From Peptococcaceae bacterium (lineage in GTDB: Bacteria; Bacillota; Desulfitobacteriia; Desulfitobacteriales; Syntrophobotulaceae): DNA of 64,000 bases. The stretch is from assembly GCA_012517475.1 (NCBI GenBank), contig JAAYUV010000063.1, positions 1 through 64,000 of the forward strand, written 5' to 3'. Shown here one piece after another: positions 1 to 7,957 of this stretch. The notes under the pieces were generated by a model. That model did not search any database. It saw nothing but the letters and a program-made list of their open reading frames with translations, and was not told where the DNA came from. How positions within the stretch are numbered: the stretch's first letter is position 1; every line of letters starts with the position of its first letter. The position numbers and the translations under genes are program-made.

Positions 1-298
1 AGGCTGTTCAAGGCGGTGGTGAACCTGTCTTCGCGGTTGGTTTTCCCACTGTTTGGAGTACCGGAGGGTTTCAGGGCATTGAGAACCGCTTCTTCCTGGG
101 CTTGAGTAATGGTACCGGCGGTTACCAGGCTTTCAAGGACACTGGTGAATCCACCGTTATTATTTTTCCCGGAATCGTTTTGAACTTGAGAGGGGGGGCT
201 TTATGTTCGGTTGATGTTGCCGCAAAAGCAGTAGAGGAACTTAAGAGGGTGATAAGCGTCAATGCACTTACCATTACCAATTTTTTTGATTTTTTCAT
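1..298 (-). pseudogene. Secreted protein, frameshifted in a C7 tract, runs off the left edge
   Basis: Reading leftward from ATG at 298, with a ribosome binding site AAAGGCGG about 8 nt upstream, gives a signal peptide (MKKSKKLVMVSALT, then a hydrophobic stretch ending TAFAA). That frame stops at 122 after 58 codons. From a run of seven C (192-198 on the plus strand as G) a second frame is open to position 1 and reads like secreted protein: SQVQNDSGKNNNG, then SVLESLVTAGTITQAQEEAV. A stop just before the tract closes that frame upstream, so the two halves join only if the run were 8 (or 5) long. The TAGTITQAQ-type helix is common in surface proteins of Desulfitobacterium-like bacteria (from memory). 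It may be phase-variable, decayed or a homopolymer sequencing error. Function unknown. Confidence 0.6.
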
Positions 299-497
299 TT
301 GACTAACCGCCTTTCAGTTGTAACTTGATTCGTTCATTCAAATTAGATAAATTTTCCTGAACACAATCTAATTTTATGGCGGTTAGCTGAAATGTACCTG
401 AAATCAAACTTAAAACTAACTGTAAATTGGCTGAAAATTAATTGAAATGCGGGGAATAGATTTTTTCTGGAAAGCTTATTAACAAAATAGTTATTTC

Positions 498-540
498 CGG
501 GAAAAAATGTAGGGGGGGACTATCCCCCCTACATGATTGT
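498..540 (-). terminator. Intrinsic terminator after the DUF5667 gene
   Basis: An inverted repeat with arms ATGTAGGGGGG and CCCCCCTACAT is followed on the minus strand by a run of six T. It lies about 25 nt past the stop codon of the minus-strand gene ending at 565. Confidence 0.85.
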
Positions 541-564
541 TTAACTTATTCCTGTTTATTCCGT

Positions 565-1809
565 TTAGTCTTCCTTATTTCTGTCAGACCAAGCCGGGCG
601 TTTATTAAGTTGTTGTTTATCGTTAGTTTTGCTGCTGCGGATATCTTTACTATGCTCTTCGGACCTGTCGTCAGTAGCATCAATTTCTTTTGTCTTACTA
701 TTTTCTTCAGTTATTTTTTTATTAATATTTCCGGATTCATGATCTTCGTCTTCGTCTTTGTCTTTAGCATTGGCAATTTCTTTCTTATCTTCTCCCATTG
801 CCTTTCTTTGTTCTTTCAGAATTTCAAGTTGTTCTTTCTTAACATCGCGCCGGAGTTCCTGGACGTCTTTCTTCAATTGTGCCATCTGATCTCTATACTG
901 CTCTGTTTCCTGAAGCTTGGCCTGTGCGGCCGCAATTGCAGCCTGGTCACCGCTTTGAATAGCCGCTTCAAGTTGCTTTTTCGCTTCGGCAACATTGTGC
1001 ACGGAGTTAACAAATTCTTTTTTGACAGTTACGTAAGCCTTGCTTGCTAAAGTAATCTTAACCTGTGCTTTTATGGAATCAATAATAGCCTGAGACTGTT
1101 CCTGCGGCATGGATCCTGTAATTTTGATTGCTACCTTTTCACCGTCGTTTTGCAAGACTTCAATTTTATCCAAAATAGCGCCGACATTATCGCTGGTTTG
1201 TTCTTGTTCAACTGCTGTTTTACAAATGGTGTTCGCCTTTTCTACCGTACTGATGTAGGCGTGCAGGACCCTGTCCACCAGCTGGCTCTGATTTTTTTCA
1301 TTGATAACCTGAGCCTCAGCCAATCTTTCATTGGCAAATTCAATCAGCAATTCTGCTTTTCCCTCTTGATTAAACGTCAGGGCCAGCTGTACACTTTCGA
1401 TCATTTGTTCAAGGGAGTACAAAAAGCTGTCCGGTGTAATCCCGGCCTCATTTTTTACCTCTTCAGAAACGGGGGTAGTACTGTTTCCGGATGTGTTAGT
1501 AGGATCTGTACCGACAGTGCTACCTGTTGTTGTAGAGGTTGTAGTGTTAGTAGTGTCTGCAGTGGTGTTTGAGGAAGTATCGGTGGTGTTGGTGCTAGTA
1601 TCTGTGGAAGTATTTGTGGAAGTGCCGGTAGAAGTGCTTCCTGTTGAAGTATCTGCAGTGCCTGTGGTGTTTGTTGTACCCGTAGTATCAGTAGTTGTCA
1701 CCGTACCGGATTGATTTGCTTCTGTAGAGGTTTCAGCAAACCCGATTTTGGGAGAAACTGAAAATACTAATAAAGCACAAAACATAATAACAAATATTTT
1801 TTTAATCAT
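565..1809 (-). CDS. Secreted Thr/Ser-rich protein with a DUF5667-like domain
   Basis: The 414-residue protein starts with a Sec signal peptide (MIKKIFVIMFCALLVFS, cleavage near GFAET). Residues about 27-112 are a low-complexity linker of Thr, Ser, Asn, Asp and Gly. Residues about 120-200 (DSFLYSLEQMIESVQLAL and AELLIEFANERLAEAQVI) match the helical DUF5667 pattern of surface proteins. A long coiled-coil-like helix follows, and the C-terminus is highly charged (Lys/Asp/Glu). No catalytic motif is visible. The role is probably structural or at the cell envelope, but this is not known. It has its own terminator, and the neighbour on the left is another exported protein. The start is the first Met before the signal peptide, preceded by GAGTGG. 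Confidence 0.8.
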   Translation of the reverse strand: MIKKIFVIMFCALLVFSVSPKIGFAETSTEANQSGTVTTTDTTGTTNTTGTADTSTGSTSTGTSTNTSTDTSTNTTDTSSNTTADTTNTTTSTTTGSTVGTDPTNTSGNSTTPVSEEVKNEAGITPDSFLYSLEQMIESVQLALTFNQEGKAELLIEFANERLAEAQVINEKNQSQLVDRVLHAYISTVEKANTICKTAVEQEQTSDNVGAILDKIEVLQNDGEKVAIKITGSMPQEQSQAIIDSIKAQVKITLASKAYVTVKKEFVNSVHNVAEAKKQLEAAIQSGDQAAIAAAQAKLQETEQYRDQMAQLKKDVQELRRDVKKEQLEILKEQRKAMGEDKKEIANAKDKDEDEDHESGNINKKITEENSKTKEIDATDDRSEEHSKDIRSSKTNDKQQLNKRPAWSDRNKED

Positions 1810-1827
1810 TTTTCCACTCGCTTTCTT

Positions 1828-1873
1828 AATTTAATTACTACAGAATTCGCAATTTAATTATTACAGAATTCGC
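1828..1873. repeat. Two tandem 23-bp direct repeats
   Basis: Two adjacent 23-bp copies, each starting AATTTAATTA and ending CAGAATTCGC, differ at one base. They lie just upstream of the minus-strand DUF5667 gene, in its probable promoter region. The rest of 1810-2019 shows nothing else recognisable. Confidence 0.85.
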
Positions 1874-2019
1874 AGGCGAATATTTTTTTAGGGTCTAAAG
1901 CTTATGTTCTTACAAAATATTACAATTTGATCCCGCATTAGAGGTTTTTTCTGATTGTATTCAAACAATAAAGACATAAAATTGTGTTACAGGTAATGAT
2001 TTGCTGGTTAAATTTGGAC

Positions 2020-2048
2020 TTGACTATCCTGGATAAATAGGATACATT
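2020..2048 (+). promoter_or_regulatory. Sigma-A promoter with operator-like palindrome for the thi operon
   Basis: The -35 TTGACT (2020-2025) and -10 TACATT (2043-2048) are 17 nt apart. Between and across them is an inverted repeat, TATCCT at 2025-2030 and AGGATA at 2039-2044, separated by 8 nt. The placement suits a repressor that blocks RNA polymerase. The regulator is not identifiable. Confidence 0.6.
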
Positions 2049-2065
2049 TTTGCTAGGTTCATATC

Positions 2066-2119
2066 AGCACAAAATGGGGTACACCACCGAAAGGGTGTAA
2101 TTCTGTTTTGTGCTTTTTT
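2066..2119 (+). terminator. Leader terminator/attenuator hairpin before thiS
   Basis: The outer stem AGCACAAAA (2066-2074) pairs perfectly with TTTTGTGCT (2106-2114) and is followed by six T. Inside its loop a second stem forms, TACACC with GGTGTA. It sits between the promoter and the first gene, so it is either an attenuator or the end of a short leader RNA. The CTGAGA and ACCTGATC elements of a TPP riboswitch are absent. Confidence 0.65.
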
Positions 2120-2139
2120 GTTTGGAAAGGAAGATGAGA

Positions 2140-2334
2140 ATGAAAGTAAACGGCAAATTGATCGTTTTAGAGGAGAAGCAGAGTTTGTCGGATTTTTTGC
2201 AAGCCAACCGCTATGATATCAGGATTATCGCGGTTGAACGCAATGGAGAAATTGTTCCCAAGTCAACTTACAAAGATATTATGCTGACGGATGAGGATAC
2301 GCTGGAAATTGTAAACTTCGTCGGAGGAGGTTGA
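2140..2334 (+). CDS. thiS: Sulfur carrier protein ThiS
   Basis: A small ubiquitin-like protein of 64 residues ending in the Gly-Gly tail (NFVGGG) that is adenylated by ThiF, thiocarboxylated and used by ThiG as sulfur donor for the thiazole ring. The sequence MKVNGKLIV and the internal NGEIVP follow the family pattern. ATG 2140 is preferred to ATG 2134 because GGAAAGG (2124-2130) is then 9 nt away rather than 3. The next gene begins 2 nt after the stop, so translation is probably coupled. It is first in a five-gene thiazole operon. Confidence 0.92.
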   Translation: MKVNGKLIVLEEKQSLSDFLQANRYDIRIIAVERNGEIVPKSTYKDIMLTDEDTLEIVNFVGGG

Positions 2335-2336
2335 TC

Positions 2337-3140
2337 ATGAATTTATGCGTAAATGGGCAAAACAAGGAATTAGATTGTCAGACTGCCTTTGAGGTAAGGA
2401 AACAGATTGGAAACCCGACCGACATTGTTATTCTAAACGGCTTTCAGATCGATGAGGATTGCCCTGTAACCCAAAATGATACGGTAAACATCATACCCAA
2501 GGGGATCATGCCAAAAAGAGAAGACCTTGAAAGCATGATGATGGCCAGGCATACCCCTCATGTTCATGAAAAGGTGAAAAAGGGCAGGGTGGCAATTGCC
2601 GGGCTTGGCGGGCTCGGATCCAATATCGCTGTTATGCTGGCCAGAATCGGTGTGGGACAGCTGCTTTTAGTGGATTTTGATATGGTTGAACCGAGTAACT
2701 TAAACCGCCAGAGTTATTCCATAATCCATCTGGGGATGCCGAAAACTGCCGCTTTAAAAAAACAGATCGAAGAAATAAACCCCTTTATCAAGGTGAAAGT
2801 TCAGACTATCCGCGTAACGGAAAAAAATATTCGGGAACTCTTTAGCGGGTATGACATTATTTGTGAAGCATTTGACAAACCTGAAGCAAAATCCATGCTG
2901 GTGAATACCGCCTTAACGCAGCTGCCTGAGACGAAGATTGTTGCAGCTTCCGGGATGGCCGGGTTTGACAGCTCCAACCGGATTAAGACAGTAAACCCAA
3001 TGAAGAATTTATATCTGTGCGGGGATTTGGAGACCGGGGCTGGAGTTGGAAGGGGTCTTATGGCACCAAGAGTTCAGATTTGTGCCGGACATCAGGCCAA
3101 CATGGTTTTGCGTTTATTAATTGGAATGGAAGAAGTATGA
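2337..3140 (+). CDS. thiF: ThiS adenylyltransferase ThiF with N-terminal ThiS-like domain
   Basis: Residues 1 to about 60 form a ThiS-like beta-grasp module without the Gly-Gly tail. The remainder is an E1-like Rossmann domain with GLGGLGSN for [18 protein letters not shown] (acidic and Arg contacts of the MoeB/ThiF family) and a conserved Cys near the end in VQICAGHQ. The enzyme adenylates the C-terminal Gly of ThiS. This short two-domain form (267 aa) matches the clostridial ThiF family 2. The zinc CxxC pairs of MoeB are absent. GGAGGAGG at 2323-2330 serves ATG 2337; a TTG six bases earlier overlaps the thiS stop and is less likely. Confidence 0.9.
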   Translation: MNLCVNGQNKELDCQTAFEVRKQIGNPTDIVILNGFQIDEDCPVTQNDTVNIIPKGIMPKREDLESMMMARHTPHVHEKVKKGRVAIAGLGGLGSNIAVMLARIGVGQLLLVDFDMVEPSNLNRQSYSIIHLGMPKTAALKKQIEEINPFIKVKVQTIRVTEKNIRELFSGYDIICEAFDKPEAKSMLVNTALTQLPETKIVAASGMAGFDSSNRIKTVNPMKNLYLCGDLETGAGVGRGLMAPRVQICAGHQANMVLRLLIGMEEV

Positions 3141-3154
3141 GAGGAGATAAAACA

Positions 3155-3922
3155 ATGAATGATCCATTAATGATTGGCGGGCATACGTTTCAATCAAGAT
3201 TTATCTTAGGCTCGGGAAAGTTTACACTGGAAATCGTGAAAGCGGTTGTTGAAAATGGTGGGGCAGAAATGGTAACTTTGGCACTGAGACGTGCGAACCT
3301 GGGCGGAGAAGAGAATATCCTCGATTATATTCCCAAGGGCATTACCTTATTGCCGAATACTTCCGGAGCAAGAAATGCTGAGGAAGCGGTAAGAATTGCC
3401 CGGTTGGCGAGGGAAATGGAATGCGGCGATTTTGTAAAAGTAGAGGTCATTCGTGATTCCAAGTATCTTTTGCCGGATAATGATGAAACCATTAAAGCAA
3501 CGGAAATCCTGGCCAAAGAAGGCTTTATTGTAATGCCTTATATGTATCCGGATCTATATACAGCCAGAGCCTTGGTTGACGCCGGAGCAGCTGCGGTTAT
3601 GCCCTTGGCTGCTCCCATCGGGAGTAACAAGGGTCTAAGTACAAGGGATTTTATTCAAATCCTGGTGGACGAGATCGACTTGCCAATCATTGTCGATGCC
3701 GGCATAGGACGTCCCTCTCAAGCCTGTGAAGCCATGGAAATGGGCGTCGATGCTATTATGTGCAATACCGCAGTCGCTACGGCAGGAAATGTAGCCCTTA
3801 TGGCCAAATCATTTAAACAGGCCATTGAGGCAGGCCGCGGAGCCTATCTGGCAGGGCCCGGAAGAGTGCTACAAAACCGGGCTGAGGCCTCCAGTCCTTT
3901 GACCGGCTTTTTGGAGGATTAA
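3155..3922 (+). CDS. thiG: Thiazole synthase ThiG
   Basis: A TIM-barrel enzyme of 255 residues that builds the thiazole phosphate ring from deoxyxylulose 5-phosphate, dehydroglycine (from ThiH) and ThiS thiocarboxylate in the cytoplasm. The start FILGSGKF, the Schiff-base Lys region (DFVKVEVI), the phosphate loops ([12 protein letters not shown] and [12 protein letters not shown]) and the tail ASSPLTGFL are typical. ATG 3155 is chosen because GAGGAGA at 3141-3147 is correctly spaced; an in-frame extension upstream overlaps thiF and lacks family similarity. thiH starts 2 nt after the stop. Confidence 0.95.
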   Translation: MNDPLMIGGHTFQSRFILGSGKFTLEIVKAVVENGGAEMVTLALRRANLGGEENILDYIPKGITLLPNTSGARNAEEAVRIARLAREMECGDFVKVEVIRDSKYLLPDNDETIKATEILAKEGFIVMPYMYPDLYTARALVDAGAAAVMPLAAPIGSNKGLSTRDFIQILVDEIDLPIIVDAGIGRPSQACEAMEMGVDAIMCNTAVATAGNVALMAKSFKQAIEAGRGAYLAGPGRVLQNRAEASSPLTGFLED

Positions 3923-3924
3923 TC

Positions 3925-5079
3925 ATGGCAATCAATAAACTCAACCACATGGATTATATGGATGGTATGGAAGCGATTGATTCCAATATCATGGACAAAG
4001 TGTTGTATTACGCAGAGGCTTTTGATTACCGGCGGTATACCCGTCAGGATGTGATTGGAGCACTGGCAAAGGATCTGCTTTCCATAGAAGATTATGCCGC
4101 GATTTTATCTCCTGCGGCAATCCCTTTCCTTGAAGAGATGGCCCGCAAGGCGAAACTGGAAACAGCAAAGCATTTTGGCAATTCGGTTTGTTTGTTTACC
4201 CCTTTATATATTGCTAATTATTGTGAAAACCATTGTGTCTACTGCGGTTTTAACTGTACCAATCAAATTCGGAGGGGAAAACTGACTCTGCAGGAAATTG
4301 AAGAAGAGCTTCAGGCGATCGCGTCCACAGGGTTGAAAGAAATTTTGCTTTTAACGGGGGAATCCCGCAAAAAGTCAGGGGTAGAGTATATCGGGGAAGC
4401 AGTCAAGTTAGCAGCGAAATATTTTTCAACCGTCGGTATTGAGATCTATCCGCTTAATACACAGGAATATGCTTATTTGCATGACTGCGGGGCAGACTTT
4501 GTTTCTGTTTATCAGGAAACATATAACCCCAACAAATATGAACAAGTCCATGTAAGAGGTCCCAAAAGGATTTATCCCTACCGTTTCAATGCCCAGGAAC
4601 GCGCTCTCCTTGGGGGAATGCGGGGTGTTGCTTTCGGGGCCCTGTTGGGATTGGATGATTATCGTAAAGACGCGTTTGCAGCCGGTTTGCATGCGTATCT
4701 GATCCAAAAGAAGTACCCGCATGCCGAAATTTCTTTTTCCACCCCGCGCTTAAGACCTTACATTAACAATGCGGAGAATAATCCTCATGATGTTCATGAA
4801 AAACAGCTTTTGCAGGTTATGCTTGCGTATCGTTTATTCATGCCTTATGCAGGGATTACGATTTCAACCAGGGAAAGAGCCGGCTTCCGTGATCATGTGA
4901 TCGGTATGGCAGCCACCAAAATTTCTGCCGGAGTTCGGGTTGGGGTTGGAGGACATAATGAAGAAGAAAAAGGGGATGAGCAATTTCAAATCTCCGACCC
5001 CCGAAGTGTGCAGGAAGTGCATCAAATGATTGTAAACAGGGGGTTGCAGCCTGTCTATACCGATTATATCCGGGTTTAG
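3925..5079 (+). CDS. thiH: 2-iminoacetate synthase ThiH (radical SAM)
   Basis: A radical SAM tyrosine lyase that cleaves tyrosine to 2-iminoacetate (dehydroglycine) and p-cresol for ThiG. The CxxxCxxC motif reads CENHCVYC, after NSVCLFTPLYIANY, as in ThiH. The 384-residue length is near the family norm, with a slightly long N-terminus (MAINKLNHMDYM). Using ThiH rather than the oxygen-dependent ThiO fits an anaerobe. GGAGG at 3914-3918, inside the end of thiG, is the ribosome binding site. Confidence 0.95.
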   Translation: MAINKLNHMDYMDGMEAIDSNIMDKVLYYAEAFDYRRYTRQDVIGALAKDLLSIEDYAAILSPAAIPFLEEMARKAKLETAKHFGNSVCLFTPLYIANYCENHCVYCGFNCTNQIRRGKLTLQEIEEELQAIASTGLKEILLLTGESRKKSGVEYIGEAVKLAAKYFSTVGIEIYPLNTQEYAYLHDCGADFVSVYQETYNPNKYEQVHVRGPKRIYPYRFNAQERALLGGMRGVAFGALLGLDDYRKDAFAAGLHAYLIQKKYPHAEISFSTPRLRPYINNAENNPHDVHEKQLLQVMLAYRLFMPYAGITISTRERAGFRDHVIGMAATKISAGVRVGVGGHNEEEKGDEQFQISDPRSVQEVHQMIVNRGLQPVYTDYIRV

Positions 5080-5089
5080 GAGAACGAAG

Positions 5090-5677
5090 ATGCTGATCTG
5101 CGTAACGAACCGAAAGTTATGTAAAGATGATTTTATCAACCGGATCAATGAAATAGCCAAAGGAAAACCTCATGCTATCCTGTTAAGGGAAAAAGATTTA
5201 GATATATCCCAATACGAAAACTTAGCGAAAAAAGTAAACGAAATCTGTGTCAAAAATCAGGTATTGCTTATTCTTAACCAAAACATTCAAACCGCCGCAA
5301 AGCTGGAGCTTCCATTAATCCATTTATCTATGCCGGATTTACGGAAATACAAAAAGGAAATAAAAATGTTTTCCGGGATAGGCGCTTCGGTTCATTCCGT
5401 TCATGAAGCGAAAGAAGCCCACGAATTGGGAGCTACCTATTTAATAGCCGGACACGTCTTTTCAACGGAATGTAAAAAAGGAGTCCCGCCAAGGGGACTC
5501 ACTTTTATCCAGGAAGTATCTAAAGCAGTTACTGTTCCCGTATTCGGGATTGGCGGAATAACAAAGCATAACTTTCGGGATGTTCTAGATTCCGGGGCCA
5601 GGGGAGTCTGTACCATGAGTGAAGCAATGACTTGTATGAAACCGGCGGAACTTGCAGACAGTTTTATCAGGCGCTGA
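5090..5677 (+). CDS. tenI: Thiazole tautomerase TenI (ThiE/TenI family)
   Basis: A 195-residue barrel of the thiamine phosphate synthase superfamily. It keeps family landmarks such as LREKDL and FGIGGI. At the pyrophosphate-loop position it reads AGHVFSTECKKG, which resembles Bacillus subtilis TenI (GHVFETDCKKG) including its active-site His, rather than the GPVFxTxTK pattern of true ThiE. TenI aromatises the thiazole product of ThiG. Generic annotation would call it thiamine phosphate synthase, and dual activity cannot be excluded. It is last in the operon, 10 nt after thiH, with AGGAGA upstream of the ATG. No thiC, thiD or second thiE lies in this window. Confidence 0.75.
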   Translation: MLICVTNRKLCKDDFINRINEIAKGKPHAILLREKDLDISQYENLAKKVNEICVKNQVLLILNQNIQTAAKLELPLIHLSMPDLRKYKKEIKMFSGIGASVHSVHEAKEAHELGATYLIAGHVFSTECKKGVPPRGLTFIQEVSKAVTVPVFGIGGITKHNFRDVLDSGARGVCTMSEAMTCMKPAELADSFIRR

Positions 5678-5751
5678 ACCCTACTGCAAAACCTTCATCT
5701 ATGACCTCCTTAAAACAGTCATTAAAAAAAATCTGCTAAATATCAATTCAT

Positions 5752-7743
5752 TTATGAATCGATTTTACTTAACTTTCTATAAAGCGTACTTCTGGCCATC
5801 CCTAATTCTTCAGCTACCAAGCTTTTATTCCCCTTATATTTGAACATAAGATATTTAATCATGTCCTTTTCTTGTTGTTCATAACTGTCGTAAAAGTTAA
5901 TGTCCTGAACAATCGGCATGTTGTTCTGTGGACTTTTATGGAATGTGTCGCCGGAATAATTTAACCGAATGTCCTTAGGTAAATCTTCAATGGTTATAAC
6001 CCCGGACTTTGCAAGATTGACGCTAAATTCTATTACGTTGCGCAGTTCTCTGACATTACCGGGCCAGGAATACTGCTCCAGCAGCCGTAAGGCCTCGGGA
6101 GAAACGGCATAAACATCTTTGTTAAATGATCTGGAAAAAGAACTTAAAAAATAATTAATCAATATTGGAATATCATCTTTGCGATTTCTTAAGGAAAGGA
6201 GTTCCAGTTTTATGACATTTAATCTGTAATAGAGGTCAAGTCTAAATTTCTTTTCCTGCACATATTCAGATAAATTACGATTTGTAGCAGCAATGATACG
6301 AACATCGCACTCAGTTGTTTTTGTGCTTCCTAAACGGGTAACCTTATGCTCTTCTAAAACCCTTAAAAGAACAGACTGCATATCTAAGGGCATTTCGGCA
6401 ATCTCATCAAGAAAAAGCGTTCCGCAGTTAGCAAGTTCAAACTTTCCGGCAGAACCGCCTTTTTTCGCGCCCGTGAAAGCGCCTTCAACATAACCGAAAA
6501 GTTCACTTCCGATTAATTCTTTGGGAATAGCAGCACAGTTCAGTGCAATAAAAGGATACTTTCTTCGTGGACTTTCATTATGGATTGCCTGAGCGAAAAG
6601 CTCCTTGCCTGTGCCGCTTTCACCGAAAAGCAATATGTTGCTTGGACTTTGCGCTGCTTGTTTGGCCAGAGCTTTGAGTGACAGAAAATCAGGACTATTT
6701 CCAATTAAATCATCAAAAGAATAGTGTGCATTATCATTTACGAGATTACCGAGATATTTGGTAATTCTTTTTTTGTTAACCAGTGTAATGACCATTCCAA
6801 TACAACTATTATTCTTGATAATAGGGGTAGAGTCCATGAGATAATCTTTTGGTCCTGAAGTCGGACGCTGAAAACTTATGTCTACCATAGATAATGGTTT
6901 CTGAGTTTTTAATGAAGATAAAGACATTTTAAGTTCAGGAAAAACGTTGCTAAGCGATTTTCCAAGACAATGCTGAGAATTAACATTTAATGTATTTGTT
7001 AAAGCTTCATTGATGTCCAGGATTATTCCATTCGCATCAACAATGAGAAACAGCGATTGATTATTTTGGATGTTCAGGTTTATAATTTCGTTTTTAATAG
7101 AGATGTCTTCCGGATCAACATAACTCATATGAAATAACTCTGAAGAATATATATAATCTAAAACAGAAATGGTTAAAGCATGATAATTGCTTAGAGGAAG
7201 GATAAAAACCTGGATAAGTTCAGTATTCAGGTATCTGATTTCAGCTGAGAAGGCAACGCTGACATATTCCGTCAAAGCTTCGCAATAGTGTTCTTCTCCT
7301 ATTACACATTCAAGACCCTGTTGTTGACTTGCTAATACTGCAGCGTTTGTTCCCATTAATGATTCTGAAAAGGTAGTTCCGAATTTTATGCCTTTGCTTT
7401 TCAATTCCTTTAATAATCTTTGGTTCCCGGCCTTATTAAAAACCGACATATTCGTATCGAGATAAAAAATGGCTGCTCCGATTTGATCTATCAGATCATT
7501 TTTTTTATTATAATAATTAAGATTCCTTTCTAACCGGTAACGGGTGATATCATTAATCCGGTCTAAAGTTTTACGGTCAATACATTCGGATGGGAAGCTT
7601 TTGATGTTAATATTTATATTATTATTTCGAGAACGAAGCCAAGAATCTAAAACAGGTTTATATATTTCTTTATCATTAATTTGATCTCCGCAGATTAAAG
7701 CCTGTTTATACTTATTAATGGTTTCCTGGTTGCATACTCTCAT
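5752..7743 (-). CDS. Sigma-54-dependent activator, AcoR type (GAF-PAS-AAA+-Fis)
   Basis: A 663-residue enhancer-binding protein. Residues about 1-200 match the AcoR-like sensor with a GAF core (FGTTFSESLMGTNAA). A PAS-like segment covers about 228-330 (LFLIVDANGIILDINEA). The AAA+ domain spans about 340-570 with Walker A GESGTGKE (374-381), the sigma-54 contact loop GAFTGA (421-426), and FLDEIAEM. A Fis-type helix-turn-helix ends the protein (GNKSLVAEELGMARSTLYRK). It is divergent from the hydrolase gene at 7958, which has a sigma-54 promoter, so that gene is the likely target. The ligand sensed by GAF/PAS is unknown. Confidence 0.93.
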   Translation of the reverse strand: MRVCNQETINKYKQALICGDQINDKEIYKPVLDSWLRSRNNNININIKSFPSECIDRKTLDRINDITRYRLERNLNYYNKKNDLIDQIGAAIFYLDTNMSVFNKAGNQRLLKELKSKGIKFGTTFSESLMGTNAAVLASQQQGLECVIGEEHYCEALTEYVSVAFSAEIRYLNTELIQVFILPLSNYHALTISVLDYIYSSELFHMSYVDPEDISIKNEIINLNIQNNQSLFLIVDANGIILDINEALTNTLNVNSQHCLGKSLSNVFPELKMSLSSLKTQKPLSMVDISFQRPTSGPKDYLMDSTPIIKNNSCIGMVITLVNKKRITKYLGNLVNDNAHYSFDDLIGNSPDFLSLKALAKQAAQSPSNILLFGESGTGKELFAQAIHNESPRRKYPFIALNCAAIPKELIGSELFGYVEGAFTGAKKGGSAGKFELANCGTLFLDEIAEMPLDMQSVLLRVLEEHKVTRLGSTKTTECDVRIIAATNRNLSEYVQEKKFRLDLYYRLNVIKLELLSLRNRKDDIPILINYFLSSFSRSFNKDVYAVSPEALRLLEQYSWPGNVRELRNVIEFSVNLAKSGVITIEDLPKDIRLNYSGDTFHKSPQNNMPIVQDINFYDSYEQQEKDMIKYLMFKYKGNKSLVAEELGMARSTLYRKLSKIDS

Positions 7744-7793
7744 AAAGATCAGCCTCTTTTCAGAAATATGTAGCGTTCTGTTGCATTCTGTGT

Positions 7794-7807
7794 TAATGTT
7801 TACATTA
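7794..7807. promoter_or_regulatory. Candidate upstream activator palindrome
   Basis: The perfect palindrome TAATGTTTACATTA lies about 80 nt upstream of the -24/-12 promoter at 7889, a normal place for an enhancer site. It is also close to the start of the activator gene and could serve autoregulation. It is AT-rich, so chance is possible. Confidence 0.4.
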
Positions 7808-7888
7808 TTGTAGCATAGTGAAAAATTTTTTTATATAAGATTATTAATCATGATATCATTAGACTCATACCGTACATGTTTTATACGT

Positions 7889-7904
7889 TGGCATGAATAT
7901 TGCT
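7889..7904 (+). promoter_or_regulatory. Sigma-54 (-24/-12) promoter
   Basis: TGGCAT-N5-TTGCT places GG at 7890-7891 and GC at 7902-7903 with exactly 10 nt between, matching the RpoN consensus. It lies 54 nt before the ATG of the metallo-hydrolase and beside a divergent sigma-54 activator gene. Confidence 0.88.
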
Positions 7905-7957
7905 AAGAATCATTTATAGAAAAGTCTATTCAAGGAATTTCTGTTCAGGAGGATTGT

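Noticed and set aside
1493-1714. Plus-strand Val-rich reading frame opposite the Thr-rich linker
   Set aside because: It is an antisense shadow of the low-complexity ACT/GTT repeats in the DUF5667 gene.
1900-2139. TPP riboswitch before the thi operon
   Set aside because: The conserved CTGAGA and ACCTGATC segments are absent; only a nested hairpin terminator is seen.
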